Assembly: GCA_900696575.1 (NCBI GenBank)
Contig: CAADHD010000010.1
Coordinates: 62,001 to 126,000 of the forward strand
Reading direction: 5' to 3'
Length of the DNA stretch: 64,000 nucleotides
Origin: an uncultured Bacteroidota bacterium
Lineage (GTDB): Bacteria; Bacteroidota; Bacteroidia; AKYH767-A; OLB10
A program made the translations under genes and the position numbers. Positions 1-9,069 of the stretch are shown here, in pieces (the first letter of the stretch is position 1; every line of letters begins with the position of its first letter). The notes below the pieces were generated by a model that did not search any database, was not told the origin of the DNA, and saw only the letters and a list, made by a program, of their open reading frames with translations.

Positions 1-3000
1 TTGAGAAGGTAAATACCAAAGAGTAAAGCTGTGGCTGTCAATGTTTTTTCTCCTCCCGAAAGCTGATGAATACTCAGCGGGCGCTTGCCTTTGGGCTGAG
101 CAATGATCTGAATGTCTGATTCCAGCGGATTGCTGTGATCGAGCAATACAAGGTCGCAGTTATCTTCTTCGCTGAAAAGCGAGCGGAATACTTCAATAAA
201 GTTGGAGCGTATTTTTTCATACGAATCCATGAAACGTTCGCGGGCGGTTGTATCAATTTCGGAAATGGTTTGCAGTAATGATTCTTTGGCCTGCAGCAAA
301 TCGTTTTTTTCATTTACGATAAAATCAAAACGCTCTTTCACTTCGTTGAACGACTCGAGCGCCATCGGGTTAATAGGCCCAAAGTTTTCAATCTGCACTT
401 TCACTTTCTCCATTCGCTGACGGGTTTCTTCCAGATTGAAGTTCTCGTCTGTTTCGGGGGCATCCATGGTTTCGATGTTGATGCCGAATTCCACTTCCAT
501 GCGCTCTTTCATGCTGAGCATTTTCATTTTTACTCCGGTTGCCTGCTCATGCAACGATGAAATAACAGCATCTGTTTGTTCTCCCTGTCTGCGCAGCTCA
601 TGAATGTTTTTCTCTTCGCGGTCAATATCGCCTTTGGTTTTATAATAATCTTCTTCCAGACGATTTAACGTAGCTTCGTAAGCCTGTTTATCCTGAAGCA
701 GGGCAATGAGTGTTAGTGATTCGGATTCATTCAAACCTGAAATTTCTTCCAGTTGATTTTTTACACTTACCGATTCTTCTCGGTTCTGTTTCAGTGAAGC
801 CGAAACATTTTCAAGCTGCGCAGTTTTGTAGCTGATGTCGCGGGCAATGTTCTGCACTTTGTTCTGCAATTGCAGGTAAATGATGTTATGCTGATTTACT
901 TTGGAGGTGGCATCGTTAAATTCATGAAGCATTGTTTCTGCCTTCAGCTGTGCGGCAGAAAACTGTTCGGAAAGAGAGGCCAGTAAATTTTTTAAATCTT
1001 CAATGTTAACCTGATTAAACCGGCCCAGATCCAGACCGACTTCCAGTGCCTGAAGCTGGCCTTCCAGATTGGAAATGGTACGATGGGCAGAAGCTATGCT
1101 TTCCTGTAAGTGAATACGTTTATTTTCGAGTGAAGACAACTGATTGGTTACCTCGCGCAGTTTCCCGTTCAGGCTGTTCATATTTTCAGTTAATGACTGC
1201 CTTTGCTGTTTCAGCATTTCGGTTTTTAATAGCGACTCGCTGATGCCTGCTTCGAGCAAAGAAATTTCCTGCCTGTGCTGTTCAATACGGTGAGCAAGTT
1301 TTTCAAGGTTCTGTAATTTACCGGTTCGTTTGCCGTCAAACAGACCTACCGAACCGCCCGAAACACTGTACTTCTGCCGGATGTAATGCCCGTTACGGGT
1401 AATCAGAACTACTTTATCCAATCCCGAAAAATCAAAACTGTCAGCGCTGTATTCATCTTCGGCTATGTAAACATGGCCAATAAGCAAATCGAACAAACGT
1501 GCATATTCGCTGTTAAATTCAATAACATCCAAAGCGCGGATGCAGTTCGGCATGGATGGATAAGAAACTGCCTCCCTCCTGTTCAATTGGTCAAGCACAA
1601 AAAACTGAGCGCGTCCCTGGTTCTGAAGGCGAAGCATGGCAATAGCTTCATGGGCATCCTGTCTGTTGTTTACTACAAAGTGATTTAAAAACGGCTCCAG
1701 GTAATTTTCAATGGCTACTTTAAACTCTTCACGGCAATTGATGATTTCAGAAACAAGGGGAGAAGAACGCATTCTGCCGTCAGATTTTTTCAGATACTTG
1801 ATGCTTTCGGGATAGCCATCCATCTGCTCCACCAGATTTTTGGTAAGTTCATATTCATTGATACGGGCATCGCACTGGCGTTTTTCTTCTGCCAGCTTTT
1901 CATTCAGTTTGGCGAAGGCTGAATTCTCTGCTTCTGAATTTTGCTCGGTTTCGCGTATTTCATTCTCTGTTTTTTTCCACTCCTCATCCAGTGCGGTCTT
2001 ATCAGGAACAATCTGATGAATAGCTGATACGGTATCTGCCAACTTTACATTCAACTCATCCGATTGAGTTTTTATTCTGGCAATCTCATCGTTGAGCGAA
2101 GATTTCCTGGTGTGATTAATAGCAAGGATGGTTTCGTAGTCATTCAAATCCTGCCTTGCATTCATCAGCTTTTTATTCAAATCAGCTAATTCTTTCTGTG
2201 CTTCATCTGATAATGTTTTCTTTTCAGAAACCTGTTCTTTTAGTTCGTTCAATTCATTGGAAGCAAGATCGCACTTTGCCTGCTCGGCCAAGCGCTCGGC
2301 CTGCAGGTTTTCAATGGCCTGTTCCAGTTCTGTTAACAGGTTGCTGTCTTTTTCAATCTGTGCTGTAAGCTGTGCTTCCTTCTCGCTCAGAAAACGGATT
2401 TTGTCTTTACGTGCATTCTCTTCGGATTCCAATTTTGAAATCCGAATCAGCATATCATTCATTTCCTTCTGGGCAGCAGAAAGTTTTTTTTCCTTGTCGA
2501 GACTTTCGGTTTTCAGTTTTTCAAGGGCAGCTTCCAGCGTGGCAATTTTTGAATGGATGCCAGTTTTATCATCTTTCAGCATGACCTCTTTTTTCTCGGC
2601 CTCTTCCAGTTCTCTTTTAAACTCAAACAGCGAATGCCAGGCAACTATGGCTGCAACGTGTTTGTATTCTTCCTTAAGCCGGTAATAGCGTGAAGTTTTT
2701 TTGGCCTGCGCCTCCAACTGTTTCATGCTTTTTTCAATCTCAAAAAGCAGGTCATTCACGCGGTTAAGGTCTCCTTCTGTTTCCTCAAGCTTCGAAAGCG
2801 TTTGCTTTTTACGTAACTTATATTTCGATATTCCTGCTGCTTCTTCAAGCAGTACTTTTATCGTGTTGTTCTTATCGTTCAAAATATCATCCACCATCTT
2901 TAACTCAATGATGGAATAGGAATCAGGCCCAATGCCTGTGTCCATAAATAAGTCGGTGATGTCTTTCAGGCGGCAATGCACTCCGTTGAGGTAGTATTCG

Positions 3001-3329
3001 CTGTCGCCATCGCGGAAAAGTTTGCGGGTAATACTTACAGTGCTGTACTCTACCGGAAGGATGTTTTTGGTATTTTCAAAAGTGAGGGTTACTTCTGCAA
3101 GGTTGGCCGGTTTGCGGGTTTTGGTTCCGTTAAAAATGATGTTCTCCATTTTTTCGGAGCGGAGCATCCTGGTCTTCTGCTCTCCCAATACCCAGCGTAT
3201 GGCATCCACTACATTCGACTTCCCTGACCCGTTAGGCCCAACAATAGAAGTAGTGCCCTGGTCAAAGTGAATGATGACGCGGTCTCCGAAACTCTTGAAT
3301 CCTTTAATTTCCAATGATGTCAGCTTCAT
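1..3329 (-). CDS. smc: Chromosome segregation ATPase SMC (3' end outside window)
   Basis: Structural maintenance of chromosomes protein, which compacts and segregates DNA as a dimer with ScpA/ScpB. The start MKLTSLEIKGFKSFGD is the canonical SMC N-terminus. The Walker A motif GPNGSGKSN is at residues 31-39. A long coiled coil follows, with a hinge near residues 640-670 (SVSGGSVGLFDGKRTGK). The second coil leads to the ABC signature LSGGEKT near residue 1090, a few codons before the window edge. 1109 codons are present; the family usually has about 1170-1190 residues, so the Walker B end is missing. The antisense reading frames here show no independent coding signal. Confidence 0.97.
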   Translation of the reverse strand, partial: MKLTSLEIKGFKSFGDRVIIHFDQGTTSIVGPNGSGKSNVVDAIRWVLGEQKTRMLRSEKMENIIFNGTKTRKPANLAEVTLTFENTKNILPVEYSTVSITRKLFRDGDSEYYLNGVHCRLKDITDLFMDTGIGPDSYSIIELKMVDDILNDKNNTIKVLLEEAAGISKYKLRKKQTLSKLEETEGDLNRVNDLLFEIEKSMKQLEAQAKKTSRYYRLKEEYKHVAAIVAWHSLFEFKRELEEAEKKEVMLKDDKTGIHSKIATLEAALEKLKTESLDKEKKLSAAQKEMNDMLIRISKLESEENARKDKIRFLSEKEAQLTAQIEKDSNLLTELEQAIENLQAERLAEQAKCDLASNELNELKEQVSEKKTLSDEAQKELADLNKKLMNARQDLNDYETILAINHTRKSSLNDEIARIKTQSDELNVKLADTVSAIHQIVPDKTALDEEWKKTENEIRETEQNSEAENSAFAKLNEKLAEEKRQCDARINEYELTKNLVEQMDGYPESIKYLKKSDGRMRSSPLVSEIINCREEFKVAIENYLEPFLNHFVVNNRQDAHEAIAMLRLQNQGRAQFFVLDQLNRREAVSYPSMPNCIRALDVIEFNSEYARLFDLLIGHVYIAEDEYSADSFDFSGLDKVVLITRNGHYIRQKYSVSGGSVGLFDGKRTGKLQNLEKLAHRIEQHRQEISLLEAGISESLLKTEMLKQQRQSLTENMNSLNGKLREVTNQLSSLENKRIHLQESIASAHRTISNLEGQLQALEVGLDLGRFNQVNIEDLKNLLASLSEQFSAAQLKAETMLHEFNDATSKVNQHNIIYLQLQNKVQNIARDISYKTAQLENVSASLKQNREESVSVKNQLEEISGLNESESLTLIALLQDKQAYEATLNRLEEDYYKTKGDIDREEKNIHELRRQGEQTDAVISSLHEQATGVKMKMLSMKERMEVEFGINIETMDAPETDENFNLEETRQRMEKVKVQIENFGPINPMALESFNEVKERFDFIVNEKNDLLQAKESLLQTISEIDTTARERFMDSYEKIRSNFIEVFRSLFSEEDNCDLVLLDHSNPLESDIQIIAQPKGKRPLSIHQLSGGEKTLTATALLFGIYLL

Positions 3330-3365
3330 AATGTCTTTCTCTACCGTTCAATAATGTTTAAAAAG

Positions 3366-3373
3366 CAAAAATA
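3366..3373 (-). promoter_or_regulatory. Candidate -7 box for smc
   Basis: The minus strand reads TATTTTTG, an exact match to the Bacteroidota -7 consensus TAnnTTTG, 37 bases before the smc ATG. No convincing -33 TTTG was found at the usual spacing. Confidence 0.4.
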
Positions 3374-3497
3374 GAATTAAAGAGGGGCAACACTGTGCCT
3401 GGCGCCTTCATTGTTGAAATCTTTTAATAAATCAGATTGGGGATGATTCTTTTTTCATCACATCAATTGGCGGTGTGTGTTTAAGTTTTGGATTTCA

Positions 3498-3505
3498 TAC
3501 TTTTG
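3498..3505 (+). promoter_or_regulatory. Candidate -7 box for cupredoxin gene
   Basis: TACTTTTG matches TAnnTTTG exactly, about 40 bases before the start of the blue-copper protein gene. The -33 element is unclear. Confidence 0.4.
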
Positions 3506-3545
3506 GCATTGAATTAAAAGAACATTATAAAACCAAAAGAAATCA

Positions 3546-4181
3546 ATGCCTATGATTAAAAAAACTACACTAACAATTCTTTCAGCAATTTTTTTCTCAG
3601 CAGCCAACGCTGCTACTATTACCATTTTCTCGCAAGGGCTTTCTTACTCTCCTGCTGTAGTAAATGCCGTTGTTGGCGATACTATTGTTTTCAGCTCCAG
3701 CGGTCATCCGACACTTGAAGTAAGTCAAGCCACCTGGAATGTAAATGGTACTTCTGCTTTGCCGGGTGGTTTCAGTTTACCATCAGGAACCGGTCAGGTA
3801 ATTCTTACTTCAACCGGCACGCGATTCTATGTATGCACGCTTCATGCCGGTGCCGGAATGAAAGGTCAGATTAATGTTACTTCGCCTTCATCCATCGGTA
3901 ATATCATTACAGCCATGAACAGCAAAGGAATGGTTTATCCCAATCCTGCTGTCAGCCAGATGAATATTGTAGCCGGAAGCGCCTTTACCAACAGAAATGT
4001 TACACTTAACATTTTTGATTTGACAGGCCGCATGGTGCATTCGCAGAATTACATGACCGGAGTTTATGGCGAAATCATTACCGATGTGGCTTTCCTTCAG
4101 CAGGGAATTTATCTGGCTGAAGTTAAAGCAGCCGATACCCGCAGGGTATTTCGTTTCCAGAAAGTGAATATGAAGAATTAA
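3546..4181 (+). CDS. Secreted blue-copper (plastocyanin-like) protein with T9SS sorting domain
   Basis: 211 residues. A signal peptide ends near ANA (residue 22). A cupredoxin domain (about 23-112) carries a full type 1 copper ligand set: His54, then C97-T-L-H100 and Met105, the C-x2-H-x4-M spacing of plastocyanins. Residues from about 130 (VYPNPA) to the end are a type A C-terminal sorting domain, so the protein is probably exported by the type IX system and anchored at the cell surface. It may carry electrons or bind copper outside the cell. A second possible start lies two codons downstream (MIKK). The gene stands alone and ends at a clear terminator. Confidence 0.85.
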   Translation: MPMIKKTTLTILSAIFFSAANAATITIFSQGLSYSPAVVNAVVGDTIVFSSSGHPTLEVSQATWNVNGTSALPGGFSLPSGTGQVILTSTGTRFYVCTLHAGAGMKGQINVTSPSSIGNIITAMNSKGMVYPNPAVSQMNIVAGSAFTNRNVTLNIFDLTGRMVHSQNYMTGVYGEIITDVAFLQQGIYLAEVKAADTRRVFRFQKVNMKN

Positions 4182-4199
4182 AATTTCTGAAGAGAACCT

Positions 4200-4229
4200 A
4201 AGGCTGTTTCTATTAGAAACAGCCTTTTT
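4200..4229 (+). terminator. Rho-independent terminator of cupredoxin gene
   Basis: A perfect 9-bp stem GGCTGTTTC/GAAACAGCC (4202-4210 and 4216-4224) has loop TATTA and is followed by five T. There is no T run on the other strand, so it acts on plus-strand transcripts only. Confidence 0.85.
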
Positions 4230-4233
4230 ATAT

Positions 4234-5250
4234 TCATGGCTTGTAGCCCGATTTGCGCATCAGTTCATGTGCATCTTTCAGTTGAAGGATGGTTCGAAAA
4301 TCAGTTTTATTATTCTCTGCATACGCTTTTACTAACCGGTAACCGGTAAATAATCCCACATTGCCCGGTGATTTTTTCGGCATGCCGTGAGTCGTAGGGC
4401 CATCGGTAATGAACCTTGAATACTGCTGCATCTGTGTATTAAACAGCATGTTCTTTTCGATGAAATAAGCCCAGATGTTGGCTTCTTCCTTTATACACCA
4501 TTTCATTTGCTCATCGGTATATCCAAATAAAATGCTGTCGGGGGTATCAGGTAATATCTGTTTAAGAAGGTACTGCTGTTTTCCGTAATAAATCATCCGG
4601 CTGATTAAATCATTTCCGGCTGAATCATCAGGCATTTCACTTTGAATCCAGCCGCGCATGGCATCGGTTACTAAATACTCTGGCGAAAATTTTCTCGACA
4701 AATACCTGGGAAATCCTACGGAGCTGTACATTTCTTCTTCATTACTTCCGAGAAACATATCGAGCGAAACAGCCAGCACACTGTCGGTGGTGATTACACG
4801 GTAATTGAAAGCGGAAATAAAGGTGATGATTGAGCATGGAACATGCCATGAAGGTGCCTGCTCTTTGAATCGCTGAATGGCAAAAATCAATTGACGGTGA
4901 TAAGGACTGAAATCATAAAATACACTGTCGGCCTTTTCCTTCAGGAGGCTGATGTCGGCATCTGTAACAAAACGCTGAAGTTCTCTTCTGCTGATGGAAT
5001 CAGAAGCATTGCGCAGGTTGAGAATGCGCTGGCAGAAAAGTTTTAAGAATGTTCCGTATTGATTTTCTAATTTCTGAAAAGTACCGGTATCATCAGCATT
5101 AAGTTCAGTTATATCTTTTTCAAATCTCAGGAGCGGGAAGGAGGCTTCTGTTTGCGGAGAAATCTCTTTTATCTTTTTTTCAGGATTGCAGTTACATGAA
5201 AAAATTAACAGCGAATTAAGGAAAAGAACTGAGGCAAGCCGAAAATACAT
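4234..5250 (-). CDS. gldB: Gliding motility lipoprotein GldB
   Basis: 338 residues. The lipoprotein signal MYFRLASVLFLNSLLIFSC ends in a lipobox. The body fits the GldB family (about 320-340 residues), including the late SPGNVGLFTGYRLVKAY segment. GldB is a cell-envelope lipoprotein needed for gliding and, in many Bacteroidota, for the type IX secretion/gliding machinery. A longer reading frame starts at 5286, but the lipobox geometry and a -7 box at 5273-5280, which lies inside that extension, favour the start at 5250. GldC, often next to GldB, is not adjacent. The gene is divergent from the OMP gene at 5293. Confidence 0.85.
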   Translation of the reverse strand: MYFRLASVLFLNSLLIFSCNCNPEKKIKEISPQTEASFPLLRFEKDITELNADDTGTFQKLENQYGTFLKLFCQRILNLRNASDSISRRELQRFVTDADISLLKEKADSVFYDFSPYHRQLIFAIQRFKEQAPSWHVPCSIITFISAFNYRVITTDSVLAVSLDMFLGSNEEEMYSSVGFPRYLSRKFSPEYLVTDAMRGWIQSEMPDDSAGNDLISRMIYYGKQQYLLKQILPDTPDSILFGYTDEQMKWCIKEEANIWAYFIEKNMLFNTQMQQYSRFITDGPTTHGMPKKSPGNVGLFTGYRLVKAYAENNKTDFRTILQLKDAHELMRKSGYKP

Positions 5251-5272
5251 TCTTATGAAAGTTTTATCATTG

Positions 5273-5280
5273 CAAACGTA
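5273..5280 (-). promoter_or_regulatory. Candidate -7 box for gldB
   Basis: The minus strand reads TACGTTTG (TAnnTTTG), 23 bases before the chosen gldB ATG. It lies downstream of the alternative upstream ATG, so it argues for the shorter gldB protein. Confidence 0.45.
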
Positions 5281-5292
5281 AATCAAAACAAA

Positions 5293-5913
5293 ATGAAACG
5301 AATAATTGTATTGACTGCTGCATTAATTTTTGCGAATGCTGATATGTTAACTGCCCAGAAAGTTGAACTTGGTCTTCAGTTTTCTCCCGGCTTTGCCTGG
5401 TTAAAACCTTCTGATAAGGAATTAAAAAATGATGGCATGAAACCCGGCTTTAATTATGGAGTGAATGTTGATATTATGTTTTCTGACAATTACGGCATCG
5501 GTACAGGCTTACTCATGTCGCATCAGGGAGGTAAGTTAATAGCTCTTGATACTATAAAAACATCATACAAATTTCAATACCTTGATCTTCCGATTTTGCT
5601 GAAAATGCGCACAGGAGAAATCGGTTATATCCGCTATTATGGAACCTTTGGTGTTGTTCCCGGGTTCCGGTTGAGCGCTAAAGGAGAAGTGGCTTATGGC
5701 GGAAAAACCTATGATGAAGTAGATATTAAAGATCAAATAAATCTGCTCAATCTTTCTCTCGCTATTGGCGGTGGAGTTCAATACATACTCTCAGGTACAA
5801 CACGATTGGTTGGCGGCATTGAATTTAATAACGGCTTCAGCGATTTGCTGAAAGCCAAAGACCAGAAAGCTACGAGCAGTAAACTAAAACTGATTGTAGG
5901 GGTAATGTTTTAA
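5293..5913 (+). CDS. Outer-membrane beta-barrel protein (PorT-like/OMP_b-brl_2)
   Basis: 206 residues with a signal peptide ending near LTAQ. The rest shows alternating hydrophobic/polar strands typical of the small 8-stranded barrels of the PorT-like family: the early strand VELGLQFSPGFAW, the IGGGVQYIL strand, and a final strand ending in Phe (LIVGVMF) as a BAM signal. No ligand or function can be read from sequence. It is divergent from gldB and followed by a REP-like palindrome. Confidence 0.75.
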   Translation: MKRIIVLTAALIFANADMLTAQKVELGLQFSPGFAWLKPSDKELKNDGMKPGFNYGVNVDIMFSDNYGIGTGLLMSHQGGKLIALDTIKTSYKFQYLDLPILLKMRTGEIGYIRYYGTFGVVPGFRLSAKGEVAYGGKTYDEVDIKDQINLLNLSLAIGGGVQYILSGTTRLVGGIEFNNGFSDLLKAKDQKATSSKLKLIVGVMF

Positions 5914-5936
5914 GTCATCTTTCTATTTCTACCCTC

Positions 5937-5965
5937 ACTCGCAGCCCTAAAGGGCGCTTACGCAC
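5937..5965 (+). repeat. REP-like palindrome, copy A
   Basis: Core GCCCTAAAGGGC followed by GCTTACGCAC, in the spacer between the OMP gene and nadE. It is one of six related copies in the window (consensus ACCCGTARCCCTGAAGGG then a GC-rich tail ending CGCAC). Confidence 0.6.
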
Positions 5966-5986
5966 AACATAATTAGCCTATAAACG

Positions 5987-6014
5987 AAGGGAGTTTTTAC
6001 CTTTACGCTCCCTT
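5987..6014 (+). promoter_or_regulatory. Inverted repeat directly before nadE start
   Basis: The perfect 7-bp arms AAGGGAG (5987-5993) and CTCCCTT (6008-6014) flank a 14-base loop, and the right arm touches the nadE ATG at 6015. The loop holds a near -7 box, TACCTTTA (5999-6006). It could be a repressor operator over the promoter or an RNA hairpin affecting translation. No known NAD regulator site (for example NrtR) is recognised. Confidence 0.45.
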
Positions 6015-7646
6015 ATGAAAATAGCGCTGGCGCAGCTCAATTTCCACATCGGGAATTTCGAGTCGAATTCAAGAAAAATCATTCAAACCATACAACGGGC
6101 AAAGGAAGATGGTGCTACGCTTGTGGTCTTTCCCGAATTAGCGGTTTGCGGTTACCCCCCTCTCGATTTTCTTGAGTTCCGCGATTTTATCCGCAAAAGC
6201 CTTTCGTGCATTAGCAGCATTGCTGAATATACACAAGGAATTGGAGTCATTGCAGGCTCTCCTTCTTTTAATCCTGTACTTAAAGGAAAGAACCTTTTTA
6301 ATACAGCTTTTTTTATCAGGGATGGTAAAACGGCAGGTGTCTGCCACAAAGCGTTGCTCCCGAATTATGATGTGTTTGACGAATACCGGTATTTTGAACC
6401 CGGCCGGAGTTTTAAATGTATTGAATGCAACGGAATAAAAATAGCCCTTACCATCTGCGAAGATTTATGGAATGAAGAAGACGACCCGCTGTATCAGTTC
6501 TGCCCGATGGATGAGCTGATAAAAGAACATCCGCAACTGATCATCAACATTGCCGCTTCGCCTTTTGATTATCAGCATGCCGAAAAACGCAAAAGCATTC
6601 TGAAAAGAAATGCGTTGAAATACCGGTTGCCGGTATTGTATGTAAACCATGTAGGCGGACAAACAGAAATGCTTTTTGATGGCGGCTCATTAGTAATGAA
6701 TGAAAAAGGAGAAGTGGTTCATCAGATGAAGTATTTCAGTGAAGATTATTGTTTGATTGATTTTCCTGTTAAAAACAAAAAGCCCGTTACCAAGAAAGAT
6801 CCTCAGAAAATTGAGAGAATACATGATGCATTAATCATGGGGATACGTGACTATTTCGGGAAGCAGGATTTCAAACAGGCTACGCTGGGTTTATCGGGAG
6901 GTATTGATTCGGCCGTGGTGCTTGCGCTGGCTTCAGAAGCATTGGGAAGCGAAAATGTGTTTCCGGTAATGATGCCTTCTCCGTATTCCTCAGACCACAG
7001 TATAAGCGATTCGGAAGAGCTATCCATAAATCTCAGAACCAAATGCATGGCTCTTCCCATTCATCAGCCATTTCAATCATATCTTGATTTGCTGAAACCG
7101 GTATTCAAGGATTTGCCGTTTGACGTAACGGAAGAAAACATACAGGCGCGCATTCGCAGCACGCTGCTCATGGCGCTGAGCAATAAATACGGATACATAT
7201 TGCTGAACACTTCGAACAAAAGCGAACTGGCCGTTGGCTACGGTACTTTGTATGGCGATATGTGCGGAGGGCTTTCGGTTATAGGCGATGTGTATAAAAC
7301 CGAAGTATATGAACTGGCGCATTACATTAACCGCAACCAAAAAATAATTCCTGAAAACATTATAACCAAACCACCGAGTGCAGAGCTGCGACCCGGCCAG
7401 AAAGATACCGATTCATTGCCGCCTTATGAAACATTGGATGCCATCCTGCGCCTGTACATTGAAATGCAGTACGGTCCTGTACGCATTGCAGAAGCCGGAT
7501 TTGAAGAAGCGCTGGTGATGAAAGTGCTGCGAATGGTAAACCGCAATGAGCATAAACGGTTTCAGGCGCCACCTATATTACGCGTATCTCCAAAAGCATT
7601 CGGGTTGGGAAGAAGAATGCCAATTGTGGGCAGGTATCTTGGGTAA
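6015..7646 (+). CDS. nadE: Glutamine-dependent NAD+ synthetase
   Basis: 543 residues. Makes NAD from deamido-NAD, ATP and glutamine in the last step of NAD biosynthesis. The N-terminal nitrilase-fold glutaminase domain (about 1-260) has the catalytic triad Glu41 (FPELAVCG), Lys112 (HKALLPNYDVF) and Cys148 (TICEDLW). The C-terminal synthetase domain has the ATP-binding PP-loop SGGIDSA at 294-300 and the later NTSNKSELAVGYGTLYGD segment. Length is normal for the two-domain enzyme. It is convergent with the following lipoprotein gene, with 5 bases between stops. Confidence 0.97.
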   Translation: MKIALAQLNFHIGNFESNSRKIIQTIQRAKEDGATLVVFPELAVCGYPPLDFLEFRDFIRKSLSCISSIAEYTQGIGVIAGSPSFNPVLKGKNLFNTAFFIRDGKTAGVCHKALLPNYDVFDEYRYFEPGRSFKCIECNGIKIALTICEDLWNEEDDPLYQFCPMDELIKEHPQLIINIAASPFDYQHAEKRKSILKRNALKYRLPVLYVNHVGGQTEMLFDGGSLVMNEKGEVVHQMKYFSEDYCLIDFPVKNKKPVTKKDPQKIERIHDALIMGIRDYFGKQDFKQATLGLSGGIDSAVVLALASEALGSENVFPVMMPSPYSSDHSISDSEELSINLRTKCMALPIHQPFQSYLDLLKPVFKDLPFDVTEENIQARIRSTLLMALSNKYGYILLNTSNKSELAVGYGTLYGDMCGGLSVIGDVYKTEVYELAHYINRNQKIIPENIITKPPSAELRPGQKDTDSLPPYETLDAILRLYIEMQYGPVRIAEAGFEEALVMKVLRMVNRNEHKRFQAPPILRVSPKAFGLGRRMPIVGRYLG

Positions 7647-7651
7647 ATAAA

Positions 7652-8389
7652 TTACTCGCAGCCCAACCTTACATCAATCATCCGCTGGGTGCTTAAATCC
7701 GATTGAAATAAAACATTACAAAAGCTGATAACGGTTTTACCGGTTTCAATGGCTGAATAAACCGTACCGGATGAAGCTTTAAATTCCGTTCCGTTTTCGC
7801 TGAAGCGCAATTGAACAGTGGTGGAGTCGGCATCGGGAAAAAGAGAAACAGGGAATACGCGGTAACCATACGGTTTTTCGTAACGGTTGCCGAAAAGAAT
7901 CTGAAGTGTACCGTCATTATTAGTTGCTGTTACCCCGAAAAATCCATTGGCACCTGCCGGGCCGCAACTTACCCCGCTGAAAAAATTCCAGAGGTTGGAA
8001 TTAACTGTGGCTGTGTTCAGATTCAGCTGCTGACAGGGATTATTAACCTGAACATTTACCAACGAATAAAGGCTGGTGCAGTTGGCTAATCTGATTCGGC
8101 AGAAATACTTGCCGCTATGCTGAAACAGGGCCGGAAAGATAACAGGCTCCTGCTCGCTGCTCAGAAATCCGTTCGGACCTGTCCATTCAAAACCGGCATC
8201 AGGAACATCTGACTGAGCAAAAAGAAAAAGCGTATCATTTTCCTGCAAAGGCGAATTGGCACTTGCCAGCGGGGCTGTTAACGAAGGGCACTCAGTACCA
8301 TCGCTGCCATTGGCATTTTCTTCCTTTTTGCAGGATAAAATGCAAACTGAAAGAAGCATGATGAGGATAAACCGGAAACTGCCGTGCAT
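7652..8389 (-). CDS. Lipoprotein with PKD/Ig-like domain, function unknown
   Basis: 245 residues. A lipoprotein signal ends at LSC (about residue 20). A region about 35-115 resembles PKD/Ig-like surface modules (GFEWTGPNGFLS ... HSGKYFCRI). The C-terminal half (about 120-245) is a beta-rich domain that I do not recognise. Cysteine pairs suggest disulfides outside the cytoplasm. It is probably anchored in the outer membrane. It is divergent from sod with closely packed promoters. Confidence 0.65.
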   Translation of the reverse strand: MHGSFRFILIMLLSVCILSCKKEENANGSDGTECPSLTAPLASANSPLQENDTLFLFAQSDVPDAGFEWTGPNGFLSSEQEPVIFPALFQHSGKYFCRIRLANCTSLYSLVNVQVNNPCQQLNLNTATVNSNLWNFFSGVSCGPAGANGFFGVTATNNDGTLQILFGNRYEKPYGYRVFPVSLFPDADSTTVQLRFSENGTEFKASSGTVYSAIETGKTVISFCNVLFQSDLSTQRMIDVRLGCE

Positions 8390-8400
8390 GGTGTTTTGTT

Positions 8401-8408
8401 TACTTTTG
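8401..8408 (+). promoter_or_regulatory. Candidate -7 box for sod
   Basis: TACTTTTG, an exact TAnnTTTG match 29 bases before the superoxide dismutase ATG. Eight bases away a -7 box faces the other way, so the two divergent promoters overlap. Confidence 0.45.
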
Positions 8409-8415
8409 TTCGCAT

Positions 8416-8423
8416 CAAAATTA
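8416..8423 (-). promoter_or_regulatory. Candidate -7 box for lipoprotein gene
   Basis: The minus strand reads TAATTTTG (TAnnTTTG), 27 bases before the divergent lipoprotein start at 8389. Confidence 0.4.
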
Positions 8424-8436
8424 AAACTAAACTTTT

Positions 8437-9039
8437 ATGGCTTTTTCACTTCCTCCGCTTTCTTATGCATTTAATGCATTGGAACCTCACATTGATGCAC
8501 GCACCATGGAAATACATCATGGTAAACATCATCAGGCCTATGTTACCAACCTTAACAATGCCATTGCCGGCTCGCCTGCCGAAAACATGAGTCTTGAAGA
8601 TATCTGTAAAAACATCAGCAAGTACGCTGTTGCCGTTCGCAATAATGGTGGCGGCCACTGGAATCATTCGTTCTTCTGGCAAATCATGAAACCCGGAGGC
8701 GGAGGCTCACCTTCAGGCGCATTGGCCGATGCCATCAATGCTGCCTTCGGAAACTTTGATGAGTTCAAAACTAAATTCAATGCTGCCGGTGTGGGTCGCT
8801 TCGGCTCGGGCTGGGCATGGCTGATTAAAAATGCTTCGGGCAAATTAGAAATCTGCTCCACTCCTAATCAGGATAACCCGCTTATGGATATTGCTGAAGT
8901 AAAAGGAACTCCCATCATCGGCTGCGATGTTTGGGAACATGCTTATTACCTCCACTACCAGAACCGCAGGCCTGATTACTTAGCCGCCTGGTGGAATGTG
9001 GTTAACTGGGATGAAGCCGCTAAGCGTTTCTCTTCCTGA
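8437..9039 (+). CDS. sodA: Superoxide dismutase, Mn/Fe type
   Basis: 200 residues, cytoplasmic (no signal peptide). Converts superoxide to oxygen and hydrogen peroxide. The four metal ligands are His27 (MEIHHGKHH), His77 (GHWNHSFFW), Asp164 and His168 ([15 protein letters not shown]). The glycine-rich segment before His77 and the Gln in TPNQDNPL are features of the Mn-type rather than the Fe-type active site, although many Bacteroidota enzymes accept both metals. The symbol follows this reading. Confidence 0.93.
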   Translation: MAFSLPPLSYAFNALEPHIDARTMEIHHGKHHQAYVTNLNNAIAGSPAENMSLEDICKNISKYAVAVRNNGGGHWNHSFFWQIMKPGGGGSPSGALADAINAAFGNFDEFKTKFNAAGVGRFGSGWAWLIKNASGKLEICSTPNQDNPLMDIAEVKGTPIIGCDVWEHAYYLHYQNRRPDYLAAWWNVVNWDEAAKRFSS

Positions 9040-9069
9040 ATTGAATAACTGACTAATAAGGCTGCCGCA

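Noticed and set aside
202-3270. Several plus-strand open frames inside smc
   Set aside because: They are antisense to a gene with continuous SMC motifs, have Ser/Phe-rich shadow composition and show no family signal.
6138-7572. Minus-strand open frames inside nadE
   Set aside because: They are shadows of a fully conserved enzyme gene.
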